From: Caulobacter sp.
GTDB lineage: Bacteria; Pseudomonadota; Alphaproteobacteria; Caulobacterales; Caulobacteraceae
Assembly (NCBI RefSeq): GCF_017744445.1
Contig: NZ_JAGIBH010000011.1
Coordinates: forward strand, 178,948 to 242,947
DNA length: 64,000 bases
Direction: 5' to 3'
Within the stretch, counting starts at the first letter, position 1; each line of letters starts with the position of its first letter. Positions 1 to 8,739 of the stretch are shown here, piece by piece. Made by a program: the position numbers and the translations under genes. A model generated the notes under the pieces. It had not been told where the DNA came from and did not search any database. It worked only from the letters and a program-made list of their open reading frames with translations.

Positions 1-717
1 GTCTCGACCTCGCAAGAAGTCGACGTGGTCGTGCTGGACGTCGATCCGTCCAAGCGCCGCGTTTCGCTGGGCCTGAAGCAGGCCCTGGCCAACCCGTGGG
101 AAGCCTTCGTGGAAGCTCACCCGGTCGGCTCGTCGGTCGAAGGCGAAGTCAAGAACGCGACCGAATTCGGTCTGTTCATCGGCCTCGACAACGACATCGA
201 CGGCATGGTGCACCTGTCGGACATCGACTGGAGCGCGTCGGGCGAAGAAGCCATGGCCCGCTACAAGAAGGGCGACATCGTCAAGGCCAAGGTCCTGGAC
301 GTCGACGTCGAGAAGGAACGCATCTCGCTGGGCATCAAGCAGCTGGGCGGCGATCCGATGTCGGGCGACACCTACCGCAAGGGCCAGACCGTGACCGTCA
401 CCGTGACCGAAGTCACGACCGGCGGCATCGAAGTGCGCTTCGGTGAAGACGACGCCCAGATGACCGCCTTCATCCGCAAGTCGGACCTGTCGCGCGATCG
501 TCAGGAACAGCGCCCCGAGCGCTTCGCCGTGGGTGACCGCGTCGACGCTCAGATCACCAACGTGGACAAGGCCGCTCGCCGCGTCTCGCTGTCGATCAAG
601 TCGCTGGAAATGGCCGAAGAGAAGGAAGCCATCGAGCAGTTCGGCTCGTCGGACTCCGGCGCTTCGCTGGGCGACATCCTGGGCGCCGCTCTCCGCGAGC
701 GCGCCTCGAAGGAATAG
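1..717 (+). CDS. rpsA: 30S ribosomal protein S1, C-terminal part (5' end outside window)
   Basis: The open frame runs in from the window edge with no start, so only the last 238 or so codons are present. It encodes repeated S1/OB-fold RNA-binding modules. Each has the S1 pattern of a GxV-type strand, a FGLF/GGIEV strand, a HxSD-type turn (VHLSDIDW, FIRKSDLS) and an end such as KERISLGIKQL or RRVSLSIKSL. The protein binds mRNA on the 30S subunit and helps initiation on weakly structured or SD-poor messages. A strong intrinsic terminator follows directly. ihfB, a common neighbour of rpsA in proteobacteria, lies 2.2 kb downstream, separated here by one extra gene. Confidence 0.96.
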   Translation, partial: VSTSQEVDVVVLDVDPSKRRVSLGLKQALANPWEAFVEAHPVGSSVEGEVKNATEFGLFIGLDNDIDGMVHLSDIDWSASGEEAMARYKKGDIVKAKVLDVDVEKERISLGIKQLGGDPMSGDTYRKGQTVTVTVTEVTTGGIEVRFGEDDAQMTAFIRKSDLSRDRQEQRPERFAVGDRVDAQITNVDKAARRVSLSIKSLEMAEEKEAIEQFGSSDSGASLGDILGAALRERASKE

Positions 718-747
718 TCTTCACGCTCCTTGAGAGTTTGAAGTCAG

Positions 748-782
748 CGGCGGCGGGAGCAATCCCGCCGCCGTTTTCTTTT
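748..782 (+). terminator. Rho-independent terminator of rpsA
   Basis: An 11-bp GC-rich perfect stem (CGGCGGCGGGA paired with TCCCGCCGCCG) around a GCAA loop is followed by TTTTCTTTT. It begins 31 bases after the rpsA stop. Confidence 0.92.
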
Positions 783-832
783 GCGTAAAAGCCTGCCACA
801 ACTGCCGGAGGTTGAGTTCGGGGAGGCTTGGC

Positions 833-2803
833 GTGCGGGTTTGCAAGACGGCGGCGATGGCCGCAGTGTCGGTCGTGGCGCTAGCTGGCGCGGCGTGGGC
901 CGACGAAAAACCCGCCTATGGCCCGCCGGCCAAGTGGATCCAGGTCGCCGAAGTCCCCGCCCCGCCCGCCGACGCCCAGGCCCCCGCCGTCCAGGCGGTG
1001 CTGGACGACACCCAGGCCCTGCTCGGCAAGGACACGCTCACCCACTATAGCCGCCGCATCGCGCGAGTGACCAAGCCCGAGGGGCTGGCGTCCGGCTCGC
1101 GCTCGATCACCTGGCAGCCCGAGCGCGACAAGATCACCCTGCACGGCCTGGCGATCATCCGCGACGGCCAGCGCATCGACCTTTTGAAGAACGGCGAGGA
1201 CGTGCTGGTCCTGCGCCGCGAGAAGGACCTGGAGCGCGCGGTGCTGGACGGCCGGATGACGGCCTCGATCCAGATCAAGGACCTGCGGGTCGGCGACATG
1301 GTCGACTGGTCCTACACCGTCGAGCGGCGCGATCCGATCCTGGGACAGCGCCTCAGCGACTTCGAGCGCATGGGCTGGTCGGGCGTGGTCGGCCGCCATC
1401 GCATCCGGATGCTGTGGCCCGATGGCGTGCCGCTGACCTGGAAGGCCACGACGGGTTTTCCGGACCCGAAGATCGGCAAGGCCGACGGGTTGAACCAGCT
1501 GCTGGTCGACCAGACGGGAACGATCGCGCCCAAGCCGCCGGCCGGCGCGCCGCTGCGCTTCCAGCGGGTGGGCGAGATCCAGGCGACGACCTACCGCGAC
1601 TGGGCCGACGTGGTCGCGCCGATGGCGCCGCTGTACGCCGAGGCCATGACGTTGAAGCCGGACTCGCCGCTGAAGGCCGAGATCGCCGCCATCGCCGCCG
1701 CCAGCCCCGATCCCAGGGTGCGCGCCTTCAAGGCCCTGCAGCTGGTCGAGGACAAGACCCGCTACCTGCTGCTGGCCATGGGCGACGGCGGCTACAAGCC
1801 CGCCAGCGCCGACGAGACCTGGGCGCGGCGCTTTGGCGACTGCAAGGGCAAGACGGCGCTGCTGCTGGCCATCCTGAAAGGGCTGAACATCCGCGCCGAG
1901 CCCGTTGTGGTCTTCGCCAGTCCCGCGGCGGACGGCCTGGACCAGCGCGTGCCCTCGGCCAGCCAGTTCAACCACGTGCTGGTCCGCGCCTTCATCGACG
2001 ACAAGGCCTACTGGCTCGACGGCACCCGTACGGGCGACCGGGGCGGTCTGAGCACGCTCTCCCCGCCGCCGTTCCTGTGGGGCCTGCCGATCTGGGCGTC
2101 GGGCGCCAAGCTGGAGCCGATCGTGCAGCAGGCGCCCAGCCGGCCCGACCTGGACGCGACGATGCGCCTGGACGCCTCGGCGGGCCTCGATAAGCCCGCC
2201 AAATCCGTCGTGACCATGGTGATGCGCGGCGACATGGCCCGGCAGATGGCGCGGGTGATCGAGAACGCGCCGCGCGCCGATATCGAACGCAGCTTTCGCC
2301 AGAGCTTCTCGTCGTCCAACAGTTGGCTGAAGATCGAGACCCTGGACTGGGCCGTCGCCGACGACGGCGCCGTCACCCTGACCATCGGCGGCAGCGCCGA
2401 GATGGAGTGGCGGCTGAACGACGATGTGGGCCTCATGGAATGGCGCCTGCCAATGTCGGGCTCGGGCAAGGTCGCCCAGTTTCCGCGCCGCGAACCCGGC
2501 CCCAACGCCGACGCGCCGTTCGTCACGCCCTTCCCCAGCTTCAAGAAGGCCACGATCGAGGTGACCCTGCCCAATGGCGGGGCGGGCTTCACGGTCAAGG
2601 GGCCGGTCTATAGCGGCCGGGTCGCCAATATCGACACCACGCGGGTCGCGCAGATCGAGAACGGCAAGGCCGTCTTCCTCGAGGCCGACCAGAGCGCGGG
2701 CCGCGAACTGCCGTTCGACCAGGCCGAAGAGGCCAACAAGGTGCGCCGCCGACTGGCCGATCAGTCCCTGATCATCCGCGCGCCGAAGGCTTCCGTGGGG
2801 TGA
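833..2803 (+). CDS. Exported DUF3857 / transglutaminase-core protein
   Basis: This is a 656-residue secreted protein. A GTG at 833 is preceded by GGGGAGG at a good distance and opens a classic signal peptide (MRVCKT, hydrophobic AAMAAVSVVALAG, cut near AWA-DE). An in-frame TTG at 812 is a weaker alternative. Residues about 55-200 match DUF3857, and about 280-400 are a transglutaminase-like core. The Cys-His-Asp triad is intact: Cys337 in GDCKGK, His381 in FNHVLV and Asp396 in YWLDGT. Such proteins are periplasmic or outer-membrane-linked, and their substrate is usually unknown; a peptide-bond or isopeptide-bond hydrolase role is inferred only. It is a single gene between the rpsA terminator and ihfB. 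Confidence 0.88.
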   Translation: MRVCKTAAMAAVSVVALAGAAWADEKPAYGPPAKWIQVAEVPAPPADAQAPAVQAVLDDTQALLGKDTLTHYSRRIARVTKPEGLASGSRSITWQPERDKITLHGLAIIRDGQRIDLLKNGEDVLVLRREKDLERAVLDGRMTASIQIKDLRVGDMVDWSYTVERRDPILGQRLSDFERMGWSGVVGRHRIRMLWPDGVPLTWKATTGFPDPKIGKADGLNQLLVDQTGTIAPKPPAGAPLRFQRVGEIQATTYRDWADVVAPMAPLYAEAMTLKPDSPLKAEIAAIAAASPDPRVRAFKALQLVEDKTRYLLLAMGDGGYKPASADETWARRFGDCKGKTALLLAILKGLNIRAEPVVVFASPAADGLDQRVPSASQFNHVLVRAFIDDKAYWLDGTRTGDRGGLSTLSPPPFLWGLPIWASGAKLEPIVQQAPSRPDLDATMRLDASAGLDKPAKSVVTMVMRGDMARQMARVIENAPRADIERSFRQSFSSSNSWLKIETLDWAVADDGAVTLTIGGSAEMEWRLNDDVGLMEWRLPMSGSGKVAQFPRREPGPNADAPFVTPFPSFKKATIEVTLPNGGAGFTVKGPVYSGRVANIDTTRVAQIENGKAVFLEADQSAGRELPFDQAEEANKVRRRLADQSLIIRAPKASVG

Positions 2804-2914
2804 CGATTAACCGAACCTCGTTCGAGAATCACACGCAACCCCTTGAAGACTCAGCCGTCGTTGGGCAAAGGTCCGCTCGCGCCTTTCTCCTCCAGGGGCG
2901 TTCCGGGGATATCG

Positions 2915-3205
2915 ATGATCAAGTCTGAACTCATCGCCAGGCTCGCGAATGAAAATCCGCACCTGACGCAGAAGGACGTCGAACGCGTAGTCGGCGTCAT
3001 CCTGGAGCGTATGATCGGCGCGCTGGAGGACGGCGGCCGCGTGGAACTGCGTGGTTTCGGGGCCCTGTCGGTCCGCTCGCGTCCCGCCCGCACCGGCCGC
3101 AACCCGCGCACCGGCGAGGCCGTCGAGGTCCGCGCCAAGCACGTGCCGTTCTTCAAGAGCGGCAAGGAGCTGCGCGCGCGCCTGAACGCCGACGGCGACG
3201 AATAA
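2915..3205 (+). CDS. ihfB: Integration host factor subunit beta
   Basis: This is a 96-residue HU/IHF-family DNA-bending protein. ATG 2915 ([10 protein letters not shown]) is chosen over an upstream in-frame ATG at 2843, whose extra 24 residues are not IHF-like. The beta-arm signature is visible: RGFGALSVR, then the [10 protein letters not shown] arm tip with the proline that intercalates into DNA, then [13 protein letters not shown] acts as an alpha/beta heterodimer that sharply bends DNA; in Caulobacter it helps activate sigma-54 flagellar promoters. [14 protein letters not shown] and the arm sequence place it with IhfB rather than HU, and the rpsA-proximal position agrees. Confidence 0.93.
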   Translation: MIKSELIARLANENPHLTQKDVERVVGVILERMIGALEDGGRVELRGFGALSVRSRPARTGRNPRTGEAVEVRAKHVPFFKSGKELRARLNADGDE

Positions 3206-3287
3206 CAACAATCGTACGCTGGGGTTGACCCTGGCCGGCGAACGCCGTCAGCCTTCGCGCCTGATTTGAGGCAGCGAGGGGTTTGCC

Positions 3288-3710
3288 ATGAGCATGGTCA
3301 AGGAATTCCGCGAGTTCATCTCGCGCGGCAACGTCATCGACCTGGCCGTCGGCGTGATCATCGGCGCGGCCTTCAACGGCATCGTCAAAAGCCTGGTCGA
3401 TCAGGTGATCATGCCGCCCATCGGCCTGCTGACTGGCGGCCTCGACTTCTCCAAGCTGGAATGGGTGCTCAAGCCCGAGGATCCGGCGACCGACGCGGTC
3501 GAGAAGGTCGCCATCCAGTACGGCGCCTTCATCAACACCCTGATTCAGTTCTTCATCGTCGCGGCGGTGGTCTTCCTGCTGGTCAAGCTGGTCAACCAGA
3601 TCCGCCGCAAGGACGCCGAAGAGCCCGCGCCCTCGGCCCCTCCCGCCCCGACGCCGGAGGAGAAGCTGCTGACCGAAATCCGGGATCTGTTGGCTAAGCC
3701 CAAGGCCTAA
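3288..3710 (+). CDS. mscL: Large-conductance mechanosensitive channel
   Basis: This 140-residue inner-membrane protein opens a large pore under membrane tension and releases solutes on hypo-osmotic shock. It starts with the MscL amphipathic N-helix (KEFREFISRGNVID), then TM1 with the LAVGVIIGAAF signature, a loop that is short and lacks Cys, TM2 (ALIQFFIVAAVVFLLVKLVNQ-type) and a charged C-terminal bundle ending EEKLLTEIRDLL. Length and order are normal for the family. It is followed by a paired inverted-repeat element instead of a plain terminator. Confidence 0.97.
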   Translation: MSMVKEFREFISRGNVIDLAVGVIIGAAFNGIVKSLVDQVIMPPIGLLTGGLDFSKLEWVLKPEDPATDAVEKVAIQYGAFINTLIQFFIVAAVVFLLVKLVNQIRRKDAEEPAPSAPPAPTPEEKLLTEIRDLLAKPKA

Positions 3711-3719
3711 CCCTTACCC

Positions 3720-3838
3720 GTTTCCCCGGCGAAAGCCGGGGCCCAGATGCAAGAGCGCCCGCGGTCCGGACAGGATCGCGGGCGCTTATGCATGCGCCTC
3801 ACAGCCTTACGATCTGGGTCCCGGCTTTCGCCGGGAAA
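3720..3838. repeat. REP-like paired inverted repeat, family A copy 1
   Basis: Two outward hairpins of the form CCCCGGC-GAAA-GCCGGGG (3724-3741 and 3820-3835) flank a central hairpin (3754-3763 with 3777-3786). The whole 119-base unit recurs inverted at 19697-19815 with about seven differences by eye. It lies between convergent genes (mscL and the amine oxidase) and may also serve as a bidirectional terminator. Confidence 0.88.
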
Positions 3839-3854
3839 TCGGATGTTTGGGACG

Positions 3855-5084
3855 CTAGCTCAGAGCTTGAATGGCCTCCCGCGCCGCCGCCTGGCCCGTC
3901 AGCCAGGCGCCGTGGGCGGTGGAGAAGAAGTTGGGGCTGCAGGCCTCGCCCGCGAAGAACAGGCGCTGATCCACCGGCGCCGCCAGCACCGCTCGCGCGC
4001 CGGCGTGGCCCGGCAGGGCGTGGGAATAGGAGCCGCCAGCGAACGGGTCGGCGGCCCAGTGGGTCTCGGCGATGACGTGGACCTTCGAGCGGATGTCCGA
4101 GCCGTAGACATTGACCAGCCCATCGACAGCGAAGGCCGCCGCCGCGCCCTCGCCCTGGCCCTCCAGCGAGCGGGCGTGAGCGCCGCCCAGGAACACCTCG
4201 ATCATCGGCTTGTGCAGCGGCCGCAGGTGATAGGCCCCGGTCGCGGTGGTGTGCGGGTCGCTGTAGAGCTGGGTCTCTGGCGGGAACATCTCCGGTTCGT
4301 CCAGCTTCAGGAACACCTTGTCGGCCAGGCCCAGCGGCAGGCCGGCGGCGGCGTCCAGCTTATCGGGAAGGGCGGGCATGAAGCGCAGCGCGCCTTGGGC
4401 CAGGATCGTGGTCGGCACGCAGACGATGACCGCCCGCGCCGACACCGTTCCCAGCGCCGTCTCCAGCTCCACGCGAGGCCTGTCGTGGCGGATCATGGTG
4501 ACGGGGCAGGACAGACGCGTCGCCAGCTTACCGCCCAGGCCGGCTATGGCCGTCCCATAACCCTCGGCGACCCGCCAATTGACCTCGGTGTCCTCATAGG
4601 CGGCGTAGTCGTGCAGCGAGACCTGGTCGAACTCGGCCCCGTTGTAGAAGGCGCTGAAGGCGTTCAGCAGCGGGTTCCAGGGGCTGGCCGGGTCCAGCAG
4701 GTCAGAGGCCGGACGGTCGGGGCCGCCGTCGCGGGCCGCGGCTTCGATGCGAGCGTCGATGGCCTGGAAGGCCTCGCCGAACGCGGCGCGCTCCTCGCGG
4801 CTGAAGACCGGATTGTCGGCGATATTGGCCCAGGGCGGCGGGGTCTTGTCGACGGTCAGGCCAAGGGCCTCGACGCGTTCCACCAGCGGGTTCACATCGG
4901 CCGAGTGCAGCCACTCGCAGCCCAGGTCGATGGGACCCAGCGAGGTGTCGATCGTATGGGCTCGGCCGCCCAGACGATCGCGGGCCTCGAGCAGGATTCC
5001 GGAAAGACCGCTGACGGCCACGGCTTCGGCGGCGGCGAGCCCGGCGGCGCCGGCGCCCACGATCGCGATGTCGACCTCGTCCAT
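3855..5084 (-). CDS. FAD-dependent flavin amine oxidase family protein
   Basis: This is a 409-residue flavoprotein. The N-terminus is the Rossmann dinucleotide site (VDIAIVGAGAAGLAAAE, Gly10/12/15) followed by an acidic LLEARD strand end and DRLGGRAHT, the RxGGR motif of the monoamine oxidase superfamily. The C-terminus has the second FAD contact, RLFFAGEACSP, then STAHGAWLTGQAAA. The substrate (polyamine, monoamine or amino acid) cannot be told from sequence. No signal peptide is seen, so it is probably cytoplasmic. It is transcribed away from the M16 peptidase start, 36 bases downstream of the M16 stop, so the two may be cotranscribed. Confidence 0.87.
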   Translation of the reverse strand: MDEVDIAIVGAGAAGLAAAEAVAVSGLSGILLEARDRLGGRAHTIDTSLGPIDLGCEWLHSADVNPLVERVEALGLTVDKTPPPWANIADNPVFSREERAAFGEAFQAIDARIEAAARDGGPDRPASDLLDPASPWNPLLNAFSAFYNGAEFDQVSLHDYAAYEDTEVNWRVAEGYGTAIAGLGGKLATRLSCPVTMIRHDRPRVELETALGTVSARAVIVCVPTTILAQGALRFMPALPDKLDAAAGLPLGLADKVFLKLDEPEMFPPETQLYSDPHTTATGAYHLRPLHKPMIEVFLGGAHARSLEGQGEGAAAAFAVDGLVNVYGSDIRSKVHVIAETHWAADPFAGGSYSHALPGHAGARAVLAAPVDQRLFFAGEACSPNFFSTAHGAWLTGQAAAREAIQALS

Positions 5085-5120
5085 GAAGCCTCTATCGGAT
5101 CGTGGGGCCTGAAGTAGCCC

Positions 5121-7982
5121 TTACTTTTGCAGGCTGGCCGCGTCGAGGTCCAGCTTGTCGGCGGCGATCACCGTGGCCCCCGGCGCGGCCTTGGTCAGGT
5201 CCTCGCCCATGGCCTTGGCGTCGCCGGCGACGATGACGCTCATTTGGGCCGGGTCGAGATTGGTCTTGGCGAAGGCCTGGACCTCGGCCGGGGAGACGGC
5301 TTCGACCTTGGCGGCGTAGCTCTGGATCTCGGTCAGCGGCACGCCGTAGATCGCCAGGTTGCCCAGGATGTTGGCCAGGCCCTCCGAGGTGCCCAGGTCG
5401 CGGCCAAAGCCGCCGACCAGCACCGACTTGCGCGCCGCCAGCTCACCGGCCGAGGCCGGTTCGGCGCCCAGGCGGGTCAGCTCGGCGCGGGTCAGGGTGA
5501 CGACCTCGCCGGCCGACGGGTTCTTGGTCTGCACCCGGGCCGCGAAGCCGCCGAAGCGCCCCTGCGGGGTCAGGCTGGAGCCGGCGCCATACGACAGGCC
5601 GCGCTTGATGCGGATCTCCTGATTCAGGCGCGAGGAATAGCCCACGCCCAGCACCGTGTTGGCGACGATGCCCTGGTAGTAGTTCGGGTCGGCGCGGGTG
5701 ATGGCCGGCTTGGCCAGGGCCACCGAGGCCTGGCCGGTGCCGGGCAGGTCGATGACCAGGTTGCGCGGCTTGTAGCCCGTGGGCGCGGCAGGCGGGGCCG
5801 GCGGCGGGGTCGCGGGCTTCTTCCAGCCACCGAACGCCTTCTCGGCCAGGGCAAAGCCCGCCTGCGGGGTCAGGTTGCCGGTCAGCACCAGCACGGCGTT
5901 GTCCGGACGCCAGTAGGCGGCGTGGGTCTTGGCCAGGTCCGTGCGCTTGACCTTGGGCAGCGAGCCGGGCGTGCCGCCGGCCACGTGGCCATAGGCCGAG
6001 CCGGCATAGAGCACCGGGCCAGTGGCGTAGCTGGTCAGGCTGCCGGGGCGCTGATAGGCGACCGATAGGCTGTCGAGGGTCTCGGTGCGGACGCGGTCCA
6101 GCTCCTCGGCCGAGAAGGCTGGGTGCTGGGCGACATCGGCCATGATGGCCATGGCCGGAGCGGCGTTGTTGGCCGTGACGCTGAGGGTCAGGGAGGCGGC
6201 CTCCCAGCCCGAACCGGCTTCCAGATTGGCGCCCAGGGCCTCGGTCTCGCGGGCGATCTGGGTGGCCGAGCGGCTGGTGGTGCCTTCGGTCAGCAGTTCG
6301 GAGGTCAGGCTGGACGTGCCGGCCAGGCCCGTCGGATCGCTGCTCGCCCCGCCCTTGACGGTCAGGTCGGCGGTGATCAGCGGCAGGTCGCTGGACTTGG
6401 CGACGATGACCCGCAGGCCGTTGGCCAGGGTCTTCTCGGCCGGGGTCGGCAGCACCGCGTCGATCGGGGCGGCGACGGCCGGGATCTTCTCGCGCTCGCC
6501 TTCAGGGGCCAGGACGGTGACGGGGCCATCGTACTTGACCGAGGCGACCTTGGGGATCGCGGGCGTGGCGTCCTTCTCGCCGGCCGGCTTGTCCTTTTCC
6601 GGCAGGTAGCGGATCACCGTGCGGCGGTCGTCGGCCAGGTACTTTTTCGCGACGCGCTGGACGTCGGCGGCGGTGACGGCCTGCAGCTTGGCCAGGCTGG
6701 TGTTGGCGCTGGCGGGGTCGCCTTCCGTCTCCAGGGCGTAGCCGAGGGCGAAGGCCCGGCCGTCGATCTCTTCGCGGCGGCGCACGGCGTCGGCCAGCAG
6801 GCCGGCCTTGGCCTCGGCCAGTTCGGCGGGCGTGACCAGGCCATCGCGGACGCGGGCGACTTGCGCCCGCAGAGCCGTCTCGCCCTGGGCCACGGTCTTG
6901 CCGCCGGCCATGATCGCGCCGACGTAGAACAGGCCCGGCTGGGCGTTGTTCGGAGCGGTCGAGAACACCGACTGGGCGATCTTCTGGTCGTAGACCAGGC
7001 TGTCATACAGGCGCGAGGACTTGCCGGCCGACAGCACCGCGTCCAGCACGGTCAGGGCCGGCAAGTCCTTGTCGGCGGCGGCCGGCGCCAGCCAGGTGAT
7101 GGCCAGGGCCGGCAGCGGCACGTTGGGGCCGTAGGTGTTGACGCTCTTGGGACCGGTGCGGGCCGGCTCGACCGCCGTGACCTTGGGGATGTCGCCCGCC
7201 GGTTTGGCGATCGGGACGAAATACTGGTCGATCAGGGCGTCCAGCTTGGCCTGGTCGAAGTTGCCGACGACGATCAGCGCGGCGTTGTCGGGGCGGTAGT
7301 AGGTGCGGTGGAAGGCCCGCACGTCGTCCACGGTGGCCGCGTCCAGCTCCTCGATCGAGCCGATGCCCGGGCGCTGGTAGGGGTGGGTGGTGTACGACTG
7401 CTGCGGGATCGACAGCGCGAAGAAGCGGCCATAGGGATCGGCCAGGACGCGCTGGCGCAGTTCTTCCTTCACGACGTCACGCTCGGAGGCGAACACGCTC
7501 TCGTCGATGACCAGGGACTTGAGGCGATCGGCCTCGGCCCACAGCAGGCGCTCCAGGTGGTTGGCCGGCACCACCTCGTAATAGTTGGTGAAGTCGTCCC
7601 AGGTCGACGCGTTGTTGAAGCCGCCGACGTCTTCGGTCAGGCGGTCCAGCGTCTCGTTGGGCATGTTGCGCGTGGCCTTGAACATCAGGTGTTCGAACAG
7701 GTGCGCGAAGCCCGAGCGGCCGTGCGGATCGTCCTTGGAGCCGACGCCGTACCAGACCTGCACAGAGACGTTCGGGGTCGTGGTGTCGCGGGAGGTCAGG
7801 ACCTTCATGCCGTTGGGCAGGACGCGCTGCTGGTAGACGATCGGCGGGACCGCGATGGCCGAGACGCTCGGCGCGGCGGCGGGGGCCGGCTTCTTGGCCT
7901 GGGTGGCGGCCATGGCCAGAGGCGACAGCGCGGTGGTGGAAAGGGCCGCGGCCACGAGGGCCAGCTTGGCGGTGCGGTTCAT
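5121..7982 (-). CDS. Periplasmic M16 (insulinase/pitrilysin) family zinc peptidase, two-domain
   Basis: This 953-residue protein has a signal peptide (MNRTAKLALVAAALSTTALSPLAMAA). The first half holds the inverted zinc motif HxxEH (His94, Glu97, His98 in AHLFEHLMF), with the third ligand expected in VVKEELRQR. Typical M16 landmarks follow: NNASTWDDFTNYYEVVP, YQRPGIGSIEELDAA and a YRPDNAALIVVGNF. The second half (from about residue 520, EKTLANGLRV) is the inactive partner domain without HxxEH, and repeats the pattern (YWRPDNAVLVLTGN). Tandem M16 proteins form a clamshell that degrades small peptides. It probably works in the periplasm on peptide fragments. Confidence 0.92.
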   Translation of the reverse strand: MNRTAKLALVAAALSTTALSPLAMAATQAKKPAPAAAPSVSAIAVPPIVYQQRVLPNGMKVLTSRDTTTPNVSVQVWYGVGSKDDPHGRSGFAHLFEHLMFKATRNMPNETLDRLTEDVGGFNNASTWDDFTNYYEVVPANHLERLLWAEADRLKSLVIDESVFASERDVVKEELRQRVLADPYGRFFALSIPQQSYTTHPYQRPGIGSIEELDAATVDDVRAFHRTYYRPDNAALIVVGNFDQAKLDALIDQYFVPIAKPAGDIPKVTAVEPARTGPKSVNTYGPNVPLPALAITWLAPAAADKDLPALTVLDAVLSAGKSSRLYDSLVYDQKIAQSVFSTAPNNAQPGLFYVGAIMAGGKTVAQGETALRAQVARVRDGLVTPAELAEAKAGLLADAVRRREEIDGRAFALGYALETEGDPASANTSLAKLQAVTAADVQRVAKKYLADDRRTVIRYLPEKDKPAGEKDATPAIPKVASVKYDGPVTVLAPEGEREKIPAVAAPIDAVLPTPAEKTLANGLRVIVAKSSDLPLITADLTVKGGASSDPTGLAGTSSLTSELLTEGTTSRSATQIARETEALGANLEAGSGWEAASLTLSVTANNAAPAMAIMADVAQHPAFSAEELDRVRTETLDSLSVAYQRPGSLTSYATGPVLYAGSAYGHVAGGTPGSLPKVKRTDLAKTHAAYWRPDNAVLVLTGNLTPQAGFALAEKAFGGWKKPATPPPAPPAAPTGYKPRNLVIDLPGTGQASVALAKPAITRADPNYYQGIVANTVLGVGYSSRLNQEIRIKRGLSYGAGSSLTPQGRFGGFAARVQTKNPSAGEVVTLTRAELTRLGAEPASAGELAARKSVLVGGFGRDLGTSEGLANILGNLAIYGVPLTEIQSYAAKVEAVSPAEVQAFAKTNLDPAQMSVIVAGDAKAMGEDLTKAAPGATVIAADKLDLDAASLQK

Positions 7983-8064
7983 TGCGCGAAGGTCTCCGAA
8001 AGTCGTGGGCGCGACCCTAGCACCACGCGTTCGCCGGTAAACCTTACCGAGCTGTCATGTGGGC

Positions 8065-8089
8065 GGAACCGAATGGCGCCGTCTGTGTT
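8065..8089 (+). promoter_or_regulatory. Near-consensus EcfG/SigT (-35/-10) element before heme oxygenase-phytochrome operon
   Basis: GGAAC (8065-8069), 16 bases, then TGTT (8086-8089). The alphaproteobacterial EcfG consensus is GGAAC-N16/17-CGTT, so the -10 has one mismatch. It sits 57 bases before the TTG start at 8146. Confidence 0.45.
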
Positions 8090-8145
8090 ACAATTGGTTG
8101 TCTGGCCCCCTATGACCGTAGGGTCGAACCGTACGGGGGAAATGC

Positions 8146-8739
8146 TTGTCCGAAATATCGCTCCGCGACCGCCTGCGCGCGGCCACATCCCAGGACCACG
8201 CGGCGCTAGACGCCACGGTGGCGGGCTGGCGGATCGAGACCCCCATCGGCTACGGCGCCTTCCTGATCGCCTCCTATGCCGCGCTGGCGCCGCTGGAACT
8301 GGCGCTGGAAGAGGCAGGCGTCGCCGACTGGCTGCCCGACTGGCTCCAGCGCGCCCGCCGCGCCGCGCTGACCGCCGACCTGGCCGAGCTTGGTCTGGAC
8401 GTCCCTGCCTTCGAACCCGCCGAGGTCCCGTCGCGTGAAGCCGCCGCGGGCCTGCTCTACGTGCTGGAAGGCTCGCGTCTGGGCGCCAAGTTCCTAGCCC
8501 GCCAGGTCCGCGCCGCCGGCGCCGGCCTGCCGCTAGCCTATCTGACGCACGGCGAAGGTCCGGATCTGTGGCGATCGTTCCTGGCCTGGCTGGATGCAAT
8601 ACCCAAAGTCGGGTTTCGGACAGACGCCGCCGAAGCGGGCGCGCGATATGGCTTCCGTTGTTTCTCGGAAGCGTTCGAGAGGCTCGCCCCTTCGTCTGGA
8701 AGCCTGAATGTCCGAGCTGGCGCCCATGTCCGGGTTTGA
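8146..8739 (+). CDS. bphO: Biliverdin-producing heme oxygenase (BphO-like)
   Basis: This 197-residue protein is predicted to open heme to biliverdin IXalpha, the chromophore of the phytochrome encoded next. The N-terminal helix DRLRAATSQDHAALDATVAGW carries the proximal His in the HxxLD context of heme oxygenases. The later LYVLEGSRLGAKFLARQV is the distal-helix pattern with Gly residues. The TTG at 8146 has GGGGA five bases upstream; the ATG at 8142 is in another frame and gives no homolog. The gene overlaps bphP by 32 bases, indicating translational coupling. This is the classic bphO-bphP operon. Reductant and precise regiochemistry are not visible. Confidence 0.88.
   Translation: MSEISLRDRLRAATSQDHAALDATVAGWRIETPIGYGAFLIASYAALAPLELALEEAGVADWLPDWLQRARRAALTADLAELGLDVPAFEPAEVPSREAAAGLLYVLEGSRLGAKFLARQVRAAGAGLPLAYLTHGEGPDLWRSFLAWLDAIPKVGFRTDAAEAGARYGFRCFSEAFERLAPSSGSLNVRAGAHVRV

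Noticed and set aside
8142..8150. ATG at 8142 as the start of the heme oxygenase gene
   Set aside because: It is in a different frame from the heme oxygenase sequence; TTG 8146 has a well-spaced SD and gives the family N-terminus.
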